A stretch of DNA of 26,439 nt from an uncultured Desulfovibrio sp. (GCA_900547595.1 URHE01000021.1:1-26439); one strand, 5' to 3'. Positions 1-7,261 are shown, counted from the first letter of the stretch. Translations and numbers: made by a program. Notes: a model not told the origin generated them from the sequence alone.

Positions 1-45
1 ATTATCCGTCAAAAACAGTCTTGCGTTGCTGTCCATTTGCGTAAG

Positions 46-60
46 CCGCGCTTCGCGCGG
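46..60 (-). terminator. GC hairpin just after mutY
   Basis: A 6-bp perfect stem (CCGCGC, loop TTC, GCGCGG) lies a few bases past the mutY stop codon. No T-run follows it in the direction of mutY transcription, so it is at best a weak or factor-dependent terminator. Confidence 0.3.
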
Positions 61-66
61 AGTCGT

Positions 67-1230
67 TCAGCCGCCGAAGCCCAGGGCCGCGAGCTTGCGG
101 TGCGGCGCGGGCATGGGCAGGCGCGCCAGCTCCTCCGGCGTCGCCCAGCGCCAGGCGCTTCCCGGCAGCAACGGTGGGGCGGGGGCCTCTTCTCCGGGGG
201 CGTCCGGCAGGATGAGCCCGCGCCAGTGCAGGGTGATCCTGTAGCGCGTGCGCGTGTGGACAATGCTGCCGCCGCCTTCCCGAAGGCGCGCGGCAATGCC
301 GGTCTCATCCCTGATGACGCGGAGCAGGGCCGCCTGCGGCGTTTCCTCCGGGCGCACGTCGCCGCCGGGAAATTCCCAGAGGCCGCCCCACACGCCACCC
401 GCCGGGCGCCGGTGGACCAGGATGCGCCCCGCCGCCTCAAGCAGACCGGCCACTGTTTGCAGGGCCGTCATGCCCCGCGTGTCGTCCCTGACCGGCCTCC
501 GCCCGGCCACGCCCAGATGCCGCGCCCGGCAAAAGCCGCTCCACGGGCAGAGGCCGCAACGCGGGGCCTTGCGGCAGACAAGGGCGCCCAGTTCCATCAT
601 GGCCTGATTGTGGTCCCGCGCCCGCCCTTCCGGCACGAGGCGCAAGGCCCAGCGGCGGATGAAGCCCGCGGCGGGCTCGCGTCGTACCGGCGTTTCCACA
701 TTGAAGAGCCGGGAGAGCACGCGCTCCACATTGGCGTCCACGCAGGCCACGCGCACGCCGAAGGCAATGCTTGCCACGGCCGCCGCCGTATACGGGCCGA
801 CGCCCGGCAGGGCGCGGATCTGTTCCGGATCGGCGGGAAAGACGCCGTTGTGCGCTTCCATGACGCGCCGCGCCGCGGCCATGAGGTTGCGCGCGCGGGA
901 ATAGTAGCCCAGCCCCTCCCAGAGGCGCAGCACCTCATCCTCGGAGGCGGCGGCCAGCGCCGCCATATCGGGCAGGCGCAGCATCCAGCGTTTGAAATAG
1001 TCCACCGCGCGTTCCATCTGGGTCTGCTGGAGCATGATCTCCGAGATCCAGACTTCATAGGGGCTGTAGCGCACGCGCCACGGCAGGTCGCGGCGGTTGG
1101 CCGCGAACCAGGCGCGCAGCAGGGGGGAAAGTTCCTCCGCATGGCGTTCGGGGTCGCGCAACGGGGCGGCGATGCCGGGCAGAAGCGGCTGCGCTTTGGT
1201 GACGGCGGCTGTGGCTGGCGCCCGTCGCAT
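67..1230 (-). CDS. mutY: A/G-specific adenine DNA glycosylase MutY
   Basis: Removes adenine mispaired with 8-oxoguanine or guanine in base-excision repair. The 387-residue protein has the expected order. The N-terminal helical domain carries the catalytic Glu (SEIMLQQT, residue 64). The helix-hairpin-helix motif is LPGVGPYTAAAVASIAFG (141-158), and the catalytic Asp lies in VDANVER (D165). Four cysteines for the [4Fe-4S] cluster follow (C219, C225, C228, C234). The C-terminal Nudix-like domain, which recognises 8-oxoG, covers about 255-387 (WEFPGGDVRPEETP). The start at 1230 is preferred over an upstream ATG at 1287 because AGGGAGGT (1240-1247) lies 9 nt before it. The first cysteine gap is five residues, whereas in E. 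coli MutY it is six. Family assignment is firm. Confidence 0.96.
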   Translation of the reverse strand: MRRAPATAAVTKAQPLLPGIAAPLRDPERHAEELSPLLRAWFAANRRDLPWRVRYSPYEVWISEIMLQQTQMERAVDYFKRWMLRLPDMAALAAASEDEVLRLWEGLGYYSRARNLMAAARRVMEAHNGVFPADPEQIRALPGVGPYTAAAVASIAFGVRVACVDANVERVLSRLFNVETPVRREPAAGFIRRWALRLVPEGRARDHNQAMMELGALVCRKAPRCGLCPWSGFCRARHLGVAGRRPVRDDTRGMTALQTVAGLLEAAGRILVHRRPAGGVWGGLWEFPGGDVRPEETPQAALLRVIRDETGIAARLREGGGSIVHTRTRYRITLHWRGLILPDAPGEEAPAPPLLPGSAWRWATPEELARLPMPAPHRKLAALGFGG

Positions 1231-1376
1231 CCTGTCCGTACCTCCCTTTGCCTGTCCGGCGCTGCCGGGCGTCCCGGTTTCCGGCATTGTCTTCGGGGCC
1301 GTGTGCGCCTATAGTCATCCCGCGCGTCCGGCGCGGGTTCCTCCGCTGCCGAATACTACCGCGCCAGGGAGTGTGT

Positions 1377-1892
1377 ATGGCCGATACGACCAACCCGGTC
1401 GTCCTTCTCGAAACGACGGAAGGCGACATCCTCATCGAGCTGTTTCCGGACAAGGCCCCCAGAACAGTGGAAAATTTCCTCATGTATGTGGATGAGGGCT
1501 TTTACAACAATACCATTTTCCATCGCGTTATTCCCGGCTTCATGATCCAGGGCGGCGGCATGGACGCGCGCATGCGCGAAAAGCCCACGCACGAGCCCGT
1601 GCCCAACGAGGCCGACAACGGCCTGAAGAACGGGCGCGGCACCGTGGCCATGGCCCGCACCAGCGATCCGCACAGCGCCTCGGCCCAGTTCTTCATCAAC
1701 CTTGTGGACAACGACTTCCTCGATCACCGCGCCCCCACCGTGGACGGCTGGGGCTACTGCGTTTTCGGCAAGGTCACTGAGGGCATGGACGTGGTGGACA
1801 AGATCGCCAGGGTCAAGACCAGGACCGTGGGCATCCATGAGAACGTGCCCGCCGACATGGTCATGATCACCAGCGCAAGCCGTTTCGAGTAA
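1377..1892 (+). CDS. ppiB: peptidyl-prolyl cis-trans isomerase, cyclophilin type (PpiB-like)
   Basis: Catalyses cis-trans isomerisation of prolyl bonds during protein folding. The 171-residue protein is a single cyclophilin domain with the signature motifs FHRVIPGFMIQGG, SASAQFFINLVDN and GYCVFGKVTEGMDVVDKIA. It has no signal peptide, so it should be cytosolic. Length fits the bacterial PpiB class of about 165 residues. The ATG at 1377 follows AGGGAG at a suitable distance. The frame is open further upstream to 1248, but that part has no cyclophilin sequence. Its last 26 nt overlap the 3' end of the convergent hydrolase gene. Confidence 0.95.
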   Translation: MADTTNPVVLLETTEGDILIELFPDKAPRTVENFLMYVDEGFYNNTIFHRVIPGFMIQGGGMDARMREKPTHEPVPNEADNGLKNGRGTVAMARTSDPHSASAQFFINLVDNDFLDHRAPTVDGWGYCVFGKVTEGMDVVDKIARVKTRTVGIHENVPADMVMITSASRFE

Positions 1893-2577
1893 GCGAAAAT
1901 TCCCGCGCCTGTCCCGGCGTCGCCTCCACGCAGGCGCACCCGGGGCAGGTGGCGGCCAGGGCCCGGCGAAAGCCGTCCACATCCTGCGCCAGCACCGGGA
2001 AGGTGCCCCAGTGCATGGGGACCGCCGCCGCGCAGCCCAGCAGCCGGCAGGCCAGGGCCGCCTGCGCGGCGTCCATGGTGAATACCCCGCCCACGGGCAG
2101 GAGCGCCACATGGATGCCGTACAGCCTGCCCAGCAGCTCCATGCCCGGGAAAATGCCCGTGTCCCCCGCGTGATAGACGACAAGGCCGTCCGGCATGCGC
2201 AGGATATAGCCCACAGGAACGCCCGAGTCGCTGGAATGGAAGGCCTGGGTCATGGTCACGGCCATGCCCCGGCATTCCAGCGTGCCGCCGATATTGAAGC
2301 CGATGCCGTTGAGTATCTGCCCTTCCGGCACGCCCGCGTCCCGCAGTTTCTCCGCGGTGCCCACCACCGCGCCGAGCATGGCCCCGGTACTCCTGCACAG
2401 CGCCACGGCGTCGCCCACATGATCGCCGTGGTCGTGGGTCACAAGGACGATAGCCGCGGCGCCCACGTTGGCCGCGTTCTGCCCCCAGCGGGGCGCGAAA
2501 AAGGGATCGATCACCGCGGCGGCGTCGCCGCAGGCGATCTTGAATGCCGAATGGCCGTACCAGGTGATGCTGCTCAT
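1867..2577 (-). CDS. metal-dependent hydrolase, metallo-beta-lactamase fold (UPF0173 type)
   Basis: A 236-residue single-domain protein starting MSSITWYGHSAFKI. It carries the metal-binding motif THDHGDHVGD (about 67-76), a later HAGDTGIF motif and a C-terminal MHWGTFP motif. These are characteristic of the UPF0173/YtkL group, which are Zn-dependent hydrolases of unknown physiological substrate. It has no signal peptide. GAGGAG lies just upstream of the ATG. The gene is downstream of, and on the same strand as, the UbiX-like gene with about 108 nt between them, so the two may be cotranscribed. Its 3' end overlaps the cyclophilin gene. The substrate cannot be told from sequence. Confidence 0.88.
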   Translation of the reverse strand: MSSITWYGHSAFKIACGDAAAVIDPFFAPRWGQNAANVGAAAIVLVTHDHGDHVGDAVALCRSTGAMLGAVVGTAEKLRDAGVPEGQILNGIGFNIGGTLECRGMAVTMTQAFHSSDSGVPVGYILRMPDGLVVYHAGDTGIFPGMELLGRLYGIHVALLPVGGVFTMDAAQAALACRLLGCAAAVPMHWGTFPVLAQDVDGFRRALAATCPGCACVEATPGQAREFSLTRNGLRW

Positions 2578-2685
2578 TGCCGGTCTCCTCGGGCGGATGC
2601 AGGTGGATGTTTTCCCTCGCCATCAGGACCCGCGCCTGCGCGGGCGGCGGAACGGGATGGGCGGCAAACCGCTCCCGGGCGGCCG

Positions 2686-3282
2686 TCAGGAAGCGCCGCC
2701 GCTGTTTTCCGGCGCCCAGCGCCCCAGGCTGTGCGGCAGGCGCGCCTGATCGAAAATGCGGCCGCAAAAGTGGTCGAGCATGTCCTCAAGGCTGCGCGGG
2801 CGCAGGTAAAAGCCCGGCGAAAAGGGCATGATGACCGCCCCGGCCTCGCGCAGGGCGAGCATGTTGCGCAGGTGGATGGCTGAAAGCGGGCTTTCGCGCG
2901 GCACCAGGATGAGGCGCAGCCCCTCCTTGAGCGCCACATCGGCCGCCCGCTGGACAAGATTGCGCGTGGCGCCCGACGCAAGCGCCCCGAGCGTGCCCAT
3001 GGAGCAGGGCACAAGGAACATGGCCGCTTCGTCGCCGGGCGCGCCGTGCCACCAGGAACCGCTGGCCGGCCCGGCGCCGAGATCGTCCGCGTCATGGACG
3101 TGGCGGGCATGGCGGGTGAGCGTTTCGGGCCCGGCGCCGCATTCGGCGGCCAGCACCGCGGCCGCGCCCGCGGAGACGGCGCAGTGCAGCTCCACCTCCG
3201 GCATGGCGGCCAGATGCCGGAGCAGCCGGAGGGCGAGGGGCATGCCGCTGGCCCCGCTGACGCCTACAAAAATTTTACGCAT
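2686..3282 (-). CDS. ubiX: UbiX/Pad1-type flavin prenyltransferase
   Basis: Makes prenylated FMN, the cofactor for UbiD-type decarboxylases. The 198-residue protein begins MRKIFVGVSGASGMPLALRL, the FMN-binding N-terminus of the family. PCSMGTLGALASGATRNL (central) and LVPRESPLSAIHLRNM, containing the conserved PRE(S/T)P motif, follow. ALREAGAVIMPFSPGFY is also typical. The ATG at 3282 is chosen because the family N-terminus starts there; only a weak GGCGGA lies before it. No ubiD gene is visible in the window. It lies immediately left of the tRNA-Arg and is part of the host chromosome. Confidence 0.9.
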   Translation of the reverse strand: MRKIFVGVSGASGMPLALRLLRHLAAMPEVELHCAVSAGAAAVLAAECGAGPETLTRHARHVHDADDLGAGPASGSWWHGAPGDEAAMFLVPCSMGTLGALASGATRNLVQRAADVALKEGLRLILVPRESPLSAIHLRNMLALREAGAVIMPFSPGFYLRPRSLEDMLDHFCGRIFDQARLPHSLGRWAPENSGGAS

Positions 3283-3392
3283 GTCCGCCGGAACGCCCCG
3301 CTCGGAAGAGTGTATGGAAGCCGTGCTGCGGCCTTGCCCCGTTGTTCCATAAAACCGCGGGGCGCGCAATGCCGCCGCCCGGCACATGCCGC

Positions 3393-3419
3393 TTGACAGA
3401 CGCCGGGATTCGGCATACC
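3393..3419 (+). promoter_or_regulatory. probable promoter of tRNA-Arg
   Basis: A perfect -35 hexamer TTGACA (3393-3398) is followed after 15 nt by CATACC (3414-3419), about a dozen bases before the tRNA 5' end. The -35 is strong and the -10 is poor. Confidence 0.45.
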
Positions 3420-3430
3420 AAGAACGCCTT

Positions 3431-3507
<77 letters not shown>

Positions 3508-3517
3508 AGGAAAATCA

Positions 3518-3550
3518 GGCGGTTAGTCGTATCAGGCTGGCCGCCTTTTT
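3518..3550 (+). terminator. terminator after tRNA-Arg
   Basis: A 9-bp stem (GGCGGTTAG with CTGGCCGCC, including two G-T pairs) with a 10-nt loop is followed by five Ts. It would end tRNA transcription before the prophage genes. Confidence 0.6.
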
Positions 3551-3557
3551 CTTTGGG

Positions 3558-3575
3558 TGCTAACAAATTGCTAAC
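3558..3575 (+). repeat. TGCTAAC direct repeat, possible integrase arm sites
   Basis: TGCTAAC occurs at 3558-3564 and 3569-3575, an 11-nt period (one helical turn), between the tRNA and integrase. A third copy is at 3892-3898 inside the integrase gene. Position and phasing fit arm-type sites for integrase or excisionase. This role is inferred. Confidence 0.4.
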
Positions 3576-3655
3576 GCCGTGTGCGTCTGCTATTTCTACT
3601 ACCGGGCCGCAGGGGCAGAGTACGCGCCTCTTTGCAGCGCCGGAGAGGAAGCAGC

Positions 3656-4804
3656 ATGGCACACAAGCGTATCAAGTCAACCCGTTTTCCCGGAGTGTAC
3701 TGGCGGGAATCAACCGATCCCAGGCGACGGCATAACGGACGCCCGGATCGCTGTTTCGACTTTTGTATCCGCGTAGCGGGGAAGCTGAAGTGGGTCAATG
3801 TCGGCTGGCTGAGTGAGGGCTTCAGCGAGCAGAAAGCAGCCAATATGCGCCATGAAGCGCTGGCTCGCCTCGCGCAGGGGGAGGACTTCGGTGCTAACGG
3901 TGGTGCTGACCGGCTCACGCTGGATGTGGCGGCACGGGGATATTTCACCTGGATGGAGGGAGAACAGAAATACGCCGTGCCGGAACGCAGCCGGTATGAT
4001 GTGCATGTGCGGCCGATTCTTGGGCATCTGGAGGTTTCGGCGCTGATGCCCACGCTTGTGGATGGACTCAAGGCCGACCTCCTCAGAAAGTGTTCCGAGG
4101 CCACGGCCAAGAAGGTGCTTTCTGTCTGCCGCGCCATTGTAAACCATGCCGCCAGGAATGGCAGCTTTGGCGGTGTGAATCCCTTTGGCCGGGACAGGCT
4201 GCAAATGCCCAGGCCGCAGAACAAGGGCGAGCGCTTCCTGACGCCGGCAGAGGCCCGCGCGCTTTTGAACGAGCTTGAAAAACGCAGCCCCCAGCTTCAC
4301 GACATGGCATGGCTTTCCCTGAAAACCGGGTTACGCAGTACAGAGATATTCCGGCTGACGGGCGCGGATGTGGATATTGAGGGCCAGGTCCTTTGGGTGA
4401 CGGAAAAGGGCGGCCGGCGAGTGGCTGTGCGGGTGAGGCGGGAGATCCTGGAGATGCTGGCCGATTATGGCCGCAGTGGAGAGGAGTATATTTTTCAGGC
4501 GCGGGACGGGGGCAAGCTGAAACAGATCAGCGATACCTTTGAGCGGGCCTGCGCCGCGGTGGGGCTGCATCCGCAAAGCGCGGAGGAGCGGGCAAGGATG
4601 GACAGCCGCAAAAAGGTCTGGTTCCATGTCTTGCGGCACACCTTTGCCTCGTGGCTGGCGCAGTCCGGTACGGTGACCTTGCAGGAACTGCGGGACATCA
4701 TGCGGCACCACAGCATCACCATGACAGAGCGCTACGCCCACCTGATACCGGGCAAGGCGGAAACAAAAACCGTCGTCATCGACAGCATTCTCAACGGAGA
4801 ATGA
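3656..4804 (+). CDS. int: phage tyrosine integrase
   Basis: Site-specific recombinase that should integrate and excise the prophage at the adjacent tRNA-Arg. The 382-residue protein has an N-terminal arm-binding region (about 1-85), a SAM-like core-binding domain (about 86-190) and a C-terminal catalytic domain (195-382). The visible catalytic residues are R227 in TGLRSTEI, K251 in TEKGGRR, H324 and R327 in HVLRHTF, H351 or H352 in RHHSITMTERY, and nucleophile Y360. The set is complete, so the enzyme should be active. The ATG at 3656 is chosen over 3581 because GGAGAGGAAG precedes it and the upstream extension is Arg-rich and not domain-like. It ends at a strong shared terminator. Confidence 0.95.
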   Translation: MAHKRIKSTRFPGVYWRESTDPRRRHNGRPDRCFDFCIRVAGKLKWVNVGWLSEGFSEQKAANMRHEALARLAQGEDFGANGGADRLTLDVAARGYFTWMEGEQKYAVPERSRYDVHVRPILGHLEVSALMPTLVDGLKADLLRKCSEATAKKVLSVCRAIVNHAARNGSFGGVNPFGRDRLQMPRPQNKGERFLTPAEARALLNELEKRSPQLHDMAWLSLKTGLRSTEIFRLTGADVDIEGQVLWVTEKGGRRVAVRVRREILEMLADYGRSGEEYIFQARDGGKLKQISDTFERACAAVGLHPQSAEERARMDSRKKVWFHVLRHTFASWLAQSGTVTLQELRDIMRHHSITMTERYAHLIPGKAETKTVVIDSILNGE

Positions 4805-4835
4805 AAACAGCCCCGGCGTGAAACCGGGGCTGTTT
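4805..4835. terminator. bidirectional terminator between int and the leftward operon
   Basis: A perfect 12-bp inverted repeat (AAACAGCCCCGG, 7-nt loop, CCGGGGCTGTTT) starts right at the int stop codon. The A/T ends give a U-tract in both directions, so it can stop int from the left and the convergent small-gene operon from the right. Confidence 0.85.
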
Positions 4836-4860
4836 ATAATCGTGTTGTCCCTTTCGGCGG

Positions 4861-5103
4861 TTACTTGACGAAGGCAATCAGCGCCACGATGAGCGCAATT
4901 TGCCCGGCGGCAATCCCCAGCATCCACCGCAGAAGATCGTTTTTCAGCTCTGCCAGGCGGATATCAAGGTGCTCCTTGGTCACCAGCCGGGAGTCCGCCA
5001 GGTCGCGAAGGGCGTCTGTCTGGACCTTGGCCTGCGCTTCCGGCACCCCGGCCGCCTTCAGGCGTTCAAAATATCCAAGGGTGTCAAAGGTCGTGGTGGT
5101 CAT
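4861..5103 (-). CDS. small coiled-coil protein with C-terminal membrane anchor
   Basis: An 80-residue protein with two parts. Residues 1-55 are charged and helical (FERLKAAGVPEAQAKVQTDA, then RLVTKEHLDIRLAELKNDL). The last 23 residues form one hydrophobic segment (MLGIAAGQIALIVALIAFVK). This resembles the DUF1640/CCDC90-like layout of a coiled-coil stalk with a C-terminal TM helix, found in many phages and bacteria without known function. The ATG at 5103 is preferred because AGGAGG sits 6 nt upstream; a GTG 15 nt further up overlaps that Shine-Dalgarno. It is the last gene of the leftward operon and ends at the shared terminator. Function unknown. Confidence 0.75.
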   Translation of the reverse strand: MTTTTFDTLGYFERLKAAGVPEAQAKVQTDALRDLADSRLVTKEHLDIRLAELKNDLLRWMLGIAAGQIALIVALIAFVK

Positions 5104-5157
5104 AGTGGCCTCCTGCACAGTTTTTGTCTAAGCGCTTTGGACGCTTCTGTCAAAAGC

Positions 5158-5400
5158 TCACTCCGTCACGACCTTCTGTGCCTCCTCCCACTTCTGGACA
5201 TCCATCGGATCATAGACCGGGCGGCGGCCCAGCTTGCGATAGGGCGGCCCCTTTTTGAGGCTGCGCCACTTCTGCCAGGTGGTGCCGGGGATTCCCGTAA
5301 TGCGCACAAGATCCTCCGTGAACAGGTATTTGCGCCCGGCGGGGGGCGTGAAGATGTTGCCGCGGGATTCGGGGATAGTGCGGTCAGTTGCGCAGTTCAT
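5158..5400 (-). CDS. excisionase-like small HTH DNA-binding protein
   Basis: An 80-residue protein with a winged-helix/MerR-like core: YLFTEDLVRITGIPGTTWQK (about 26-45), then WRSLKKGPPYRKLGRRPVYD and a DVQKWEE helix. The pattern of HTH, a basic wing with GR-x-VYD, and an x-W-E helix is that of the HTH_17/AlpA-excisionase group. Proximity to int and its own operon suggest it directs excision, which is an inference. The ATG at 5400 has AAGGAGG upstream, overlapping the stop codon of the preceding gene, so translation is probably coupled. Confidence 0.65.
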   Translation of the reverse strand: MNCATDRTIPESRGNIFTPPAGRKYLFTEDLVRITGIPGTTWQKWRSLKKGPPYRKLGRRPVYDPMDVQKWEEAQKVVTE

Positions 5401-5411
5401 GGCGTCCTCCT

Positions 5412-5819
5412 TCAAAAGTATTCGCCTACAGAGGGATACCCCCCGGTTTTCTTGTTGGCATAGAAGCACAGCGCCTCAAGGATATTGCCGACGACAAAGG
5501 GGTCGATTTCTTCCAGACATTTTCCCGCCTGGGTGAGGATGGTGGCCAGCGAAACGAACGGGTTCATGGCTTCGTTCAAGGTGCTGGCGCTGATGTTCAC
5601 GGGCGCGTCCTGTTCCGCCTGCTTTTTCTTGCTGCTGATGGCCTCCTCCACGGCATCCCTGACGCGCCAGGTGGTAGCGTGGCCGGGCAGGTAGTCCGCG
5701 CCCATGCTGCGCCTGAGCGCCGCCTGCTCCTCGTTGAAGACCTGTTCCACAAATTCCTGCACCCGCGTGAGGTACGGGAATTCCGGGCTGTTTTCCTGTG
5801 GCATCTGTTCCCTGGACAT
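5412..5819 (-). CDS. uncharacterised protein, paralogue of the 6002-6391 product
   Basis: A 135-residue soluble protein that I do not recognise. It has no signal peptide or membrane segment and reads as mostly helical. Motifs shared with the neighbouring paralogue are an N-terminal FPYL, a central basic stretch (SSKKKQAEQ), and a C-terminal block of about 56 residues containing PF-x2-LA-x-IL-x-QAG, VGN-x-L-x-AL and YA-x-KKT-x-GYP-x2-G. About 30 of those 56 residues are identical. Its Shine-Dalgarno AGGAGGAA overlaps the stop of the small broken frame upstream, and its own stop overlaps the Shine-Dalgarno of the excisionase-like gene, so this is a coupled operon. Base composition matches the GC-rich phage, unlike the paralogue. 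Confidence 0.8.
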   Translation of the reverse strand: MSREQMPQENSPEFPYLTRVQEFVEQVFNEEQAALRRSMGADYLPGHATTWRVRDAVEEAISSKKKQAEQDAPVNISASTLNEAMNPFVSLATILTQAGKCLEEIDPFVVGNILEALCFYANKKTGGYPSVGEYF

Positions 5820-5828
5820 GGTTCCTCC

Positions 5829-5991
5829 TTATTGTGCCGCAAGGCAAAGGTTCCTGATTCCTTTCAACAGGCTCAATGCCGTTTGTGACGCCGCACAGGC
5901 GGCATTGAGATTGTCGCGGATAGCGTCCTGAAGCCGCGCCTTTTCATAGGGACACCTGCTTGTCGAGAGGAAATGCCGTGCGTGTATTCAT
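5829..5991 (-). pseudogene. remnant or frameshifted small ORF between the two paralogues
   Basis: Minus-strand translation from about 5950 to a TAA at 5829 gives a convincing helical tail (YEKARLQDAIRDNLNAACAA, then SQTALSLLKGIRNLCLAAQ). Its frame has no usable start codon before an upstream stop. An ATG at 5991 opens a neighbouring frame (MNTRTAFPLDKQVSL). The two join into one sensible 53-residue protein if one base is skipped in a CCC run near 5950. The TAA overlaps the Shine-Dalgarno of the next gene, as in a normal operon. It may be a one-base deletion mutant, a frameshifting gene, a gene whose 5' end was replaced with the upstream paralogue, or a sequencing error. Confidence 0.35.
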
Positions 5992-6001
5992 TGCATGTCA
6001 T

Positions 6002-6391
6002 CTAGTAAATGTCCCCGATATTGGGATAACCATTGGTTTTTTTATGTGCGTAACAGATAAGAGCGCCCAAGACATTCCCTACATCTCCGGCATCAACCTC
6101 CTGTGCACTATCTCCAGCCTGAATAAGGATGTTTGCCAAGGCGCAAAAAGGGCGCATTGCCTGTTCGAGAGTGTATCTGTCAATATCGACAGGAGAAAAA
6201 TCCTTTTTTATTTTTTTGACTCGATATATTTCATCGTAAATTTTGGAAACAACATTGGCAGTCGTAGAGGCATACAGCCTATCGCCCGCCTGTTCTCTGT
6301 GTTCCTTGTTCTTGACTTTTTCAGCAAACTCCAGAATTTCATTCAAATACGGGAACGAAGTGTCATTGCCTTCCTGTTCCTTGATGGACAT
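6002..6391 (-). CDS. uncharacterised protein, AT-richer paralogue of the 5412-5819 product
   Basis: A 129-residue protein, first gene of the leftward operon. It aligns end to end with the 5412-5819 product: FPYL near the N-terminus, a Lys-rich centre (RVKKIKKDF), and the conserved C-terminal block (AMRPFCALANILIQAG, VGNVLGALICYAHKKT, GYPNIGDIY). Family and function are unknown to me. Codon use is clearly more AT-rich than in its sister gene, so the copies probably have different histories and do not come from a recent tandem duplication. A strong GGAGGA precedes the ATG. The leader runs back to the promoter at 6471-6498, which contains a repressor operator, so expression should rise when the prophage is induced. 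Confidence 0.8.
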   Translation of the reverse strand: MSIKEQEGNDTSFPYLNEILEFAEKVKNKEHREQAGDRLYASTTANVVSKIYDEIYRVKKIKKDFSPVDIDRYTLEQAMRPFCALANILIQAGDSAQEVDAGDVGNVLGALICYAHKKTNGYPNIGDIY

Positions 6392-6470
6392 ACAATCCTC
6401 CTTCTTTTGAATTTCGACATAGGCCGGGATGAGAAATGTTTTCTGTCTGTTCTCCCGTTGGCATGTTGAA

Positions 6471-6498
6471 AATTACCATTTGGAATAAAATTGTCAAG
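6471..6498 (-). promoter_or_regulatory. leftward promoter of the excision/paralogue operon
   Basis: On the minus strand a perfect TTGACA (complement of 6493-6498), a 16-nt spacer and TAATTT (complement of 6471-6476) lie about 80 nt before the first leftward gene. The spacer contains a repressor-type operator. Confidence 0.65.
6474..6487. promoter_or_regulatory. operator site 1 (leftward promoter)
   Basis: TTACCATTTGGAAT fits the dyad TTACCA-N2-TGGTAA found in three places around the repressor gene. It lies between the -35 and -10 of the leftward promoter. A weaker relative, GACAAATGGGAT, is at 6509-6520, 33 nt away centre to centre (about three helical turns). Confidence 0.6.
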
Positions 6499-6582
6499 CA
6501 ATTTTATGACAAATGGGATTTATTTTGACTGCCTGTTACATCCTTTTGGAGTCAATTCGGCAGTTTGGGTAGGACAACAGGT

Positions 6583-6610
6583 AAAAAAAAGCCCCTCCAC
6601 AGGGAGGGGC
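6583..6610 (-). terminator. terminator of the repressor gene
   Basis: A perfect 8-bp stem (GCCCCTCC, 4-nt loop, GGAGGGGC; 6591-6610) is followed on the minus strand by eight Ts (complement of 6583-6590). It lies 24 nt after the repressor stop and separates it from the leftward operon. Confidence 0.88.
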
Positions 6611-6634
6611 AAGGAGAGGGAATAGGGGGAGAAA

Positions 6635-7252
6635 TTACATCACGCGCCCGAACCAGCAGACGCGGCCATGCACGACGAAGGAGGCAAGGTCGCATTCCTC
6701 CACCGGCATGGGCGCGAACTCCGGGTTCTGGGAAATCAGCATCCAGCCCCTGACGGTACGCTGGATGCGCTTGACAAGCAACTCTTCGCCAAGCGTGACA
6801 AGAAAGATTTTCCCGTCCCTGAGCTCGGTCTGGCGCGTATCCACAAGAATTGTGTCGCCATTCATGATCAGGGGCTGCATGGATTCCCCCATCACGTCCA
6901 GCATGACACATGCTGCGGCGTGGACGCCGATGCGTTGGAGGAAGTCATGCCGAAATGCATAAAGACCGACAGTCTCGCCGCTGGTGACCAGGGAACTGCC
7001 CGCTCCGGCAAGGGCCTCCACCTTCGGGATCATCTCAAACTGCATGAAGTCCACGCCCGGCTCATGCAGGGTGATGCCCAGCCTGTCAAAGACCTTCCCA
7101 AGCTCCGCCACGGTGGGCTTGCGTTCGCCCGAAAGCCAGCGCCCAAGCGTGACCTGCTGCACGCCTGTCAATTCCGCCAGCCTGGCAACACTGCCCGCCT
7201 TGTCCCGCGCGTCGCGCAGCGCCTGTATCGTTGAATCCATGAATGTTGTCAT
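6635..7252 (-). CDS. phage CI/LexA-type repressor (HTH plus S24 peptidase domain)
   Basis: Keeps the prophage silent and is expected to inactivate itself by RecA-stimulated cleavage. The 205-residue protein has an N-terminal HTH (about 18-60: SVARLAELTGVQQVTLGRWL). A linker with Ala-Gly pairs near 81-85 includes the likely cleavage region. The S24/LexA peptidase fold follows, with nucleophile S124 in MGESMQPLI and general base K161 in LLVKRIQR. The C-terminus (VVHGRVCWFGRVM) is typical of phage repressors of this type. AAGGG precedes the ATG. A possible promoter on the minus strand is TTACCT-17-TTTATT within 7280-7301. Similar operators lie upstream (7262-7275) and past the gene (6474-6487), suggesting autoregulation. 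Confidence 0.93.
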   Translation of the reverse strand: MTTFMDSTIQALRDARDKAGSVARLAELTGVQQVTLGRWLSGERKPTVAELGKVFDRLGITLHEPGVDFMQFEMIPKVEALAGAGSSLVTSGETVGLYAFRHDFLQRIGVHAAACVMLDVMGESMQPLIMNGDTILVDTRQTELRDGKIFLVTLGEELLVKRIQRTVRGWMLISQNPEFAPMPVEECDLASFVVHGRVCWFGRVM

Positions 7253-7261
7253 GGAATTCCC

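Noticed and set aside
37..1314. Long plus-strand open frame of about 425 codons
   Set aside because: It is antisense to mutY, is rich in Arg, His and Ala with no motif, and arises from the high-GC codons of the real gene.
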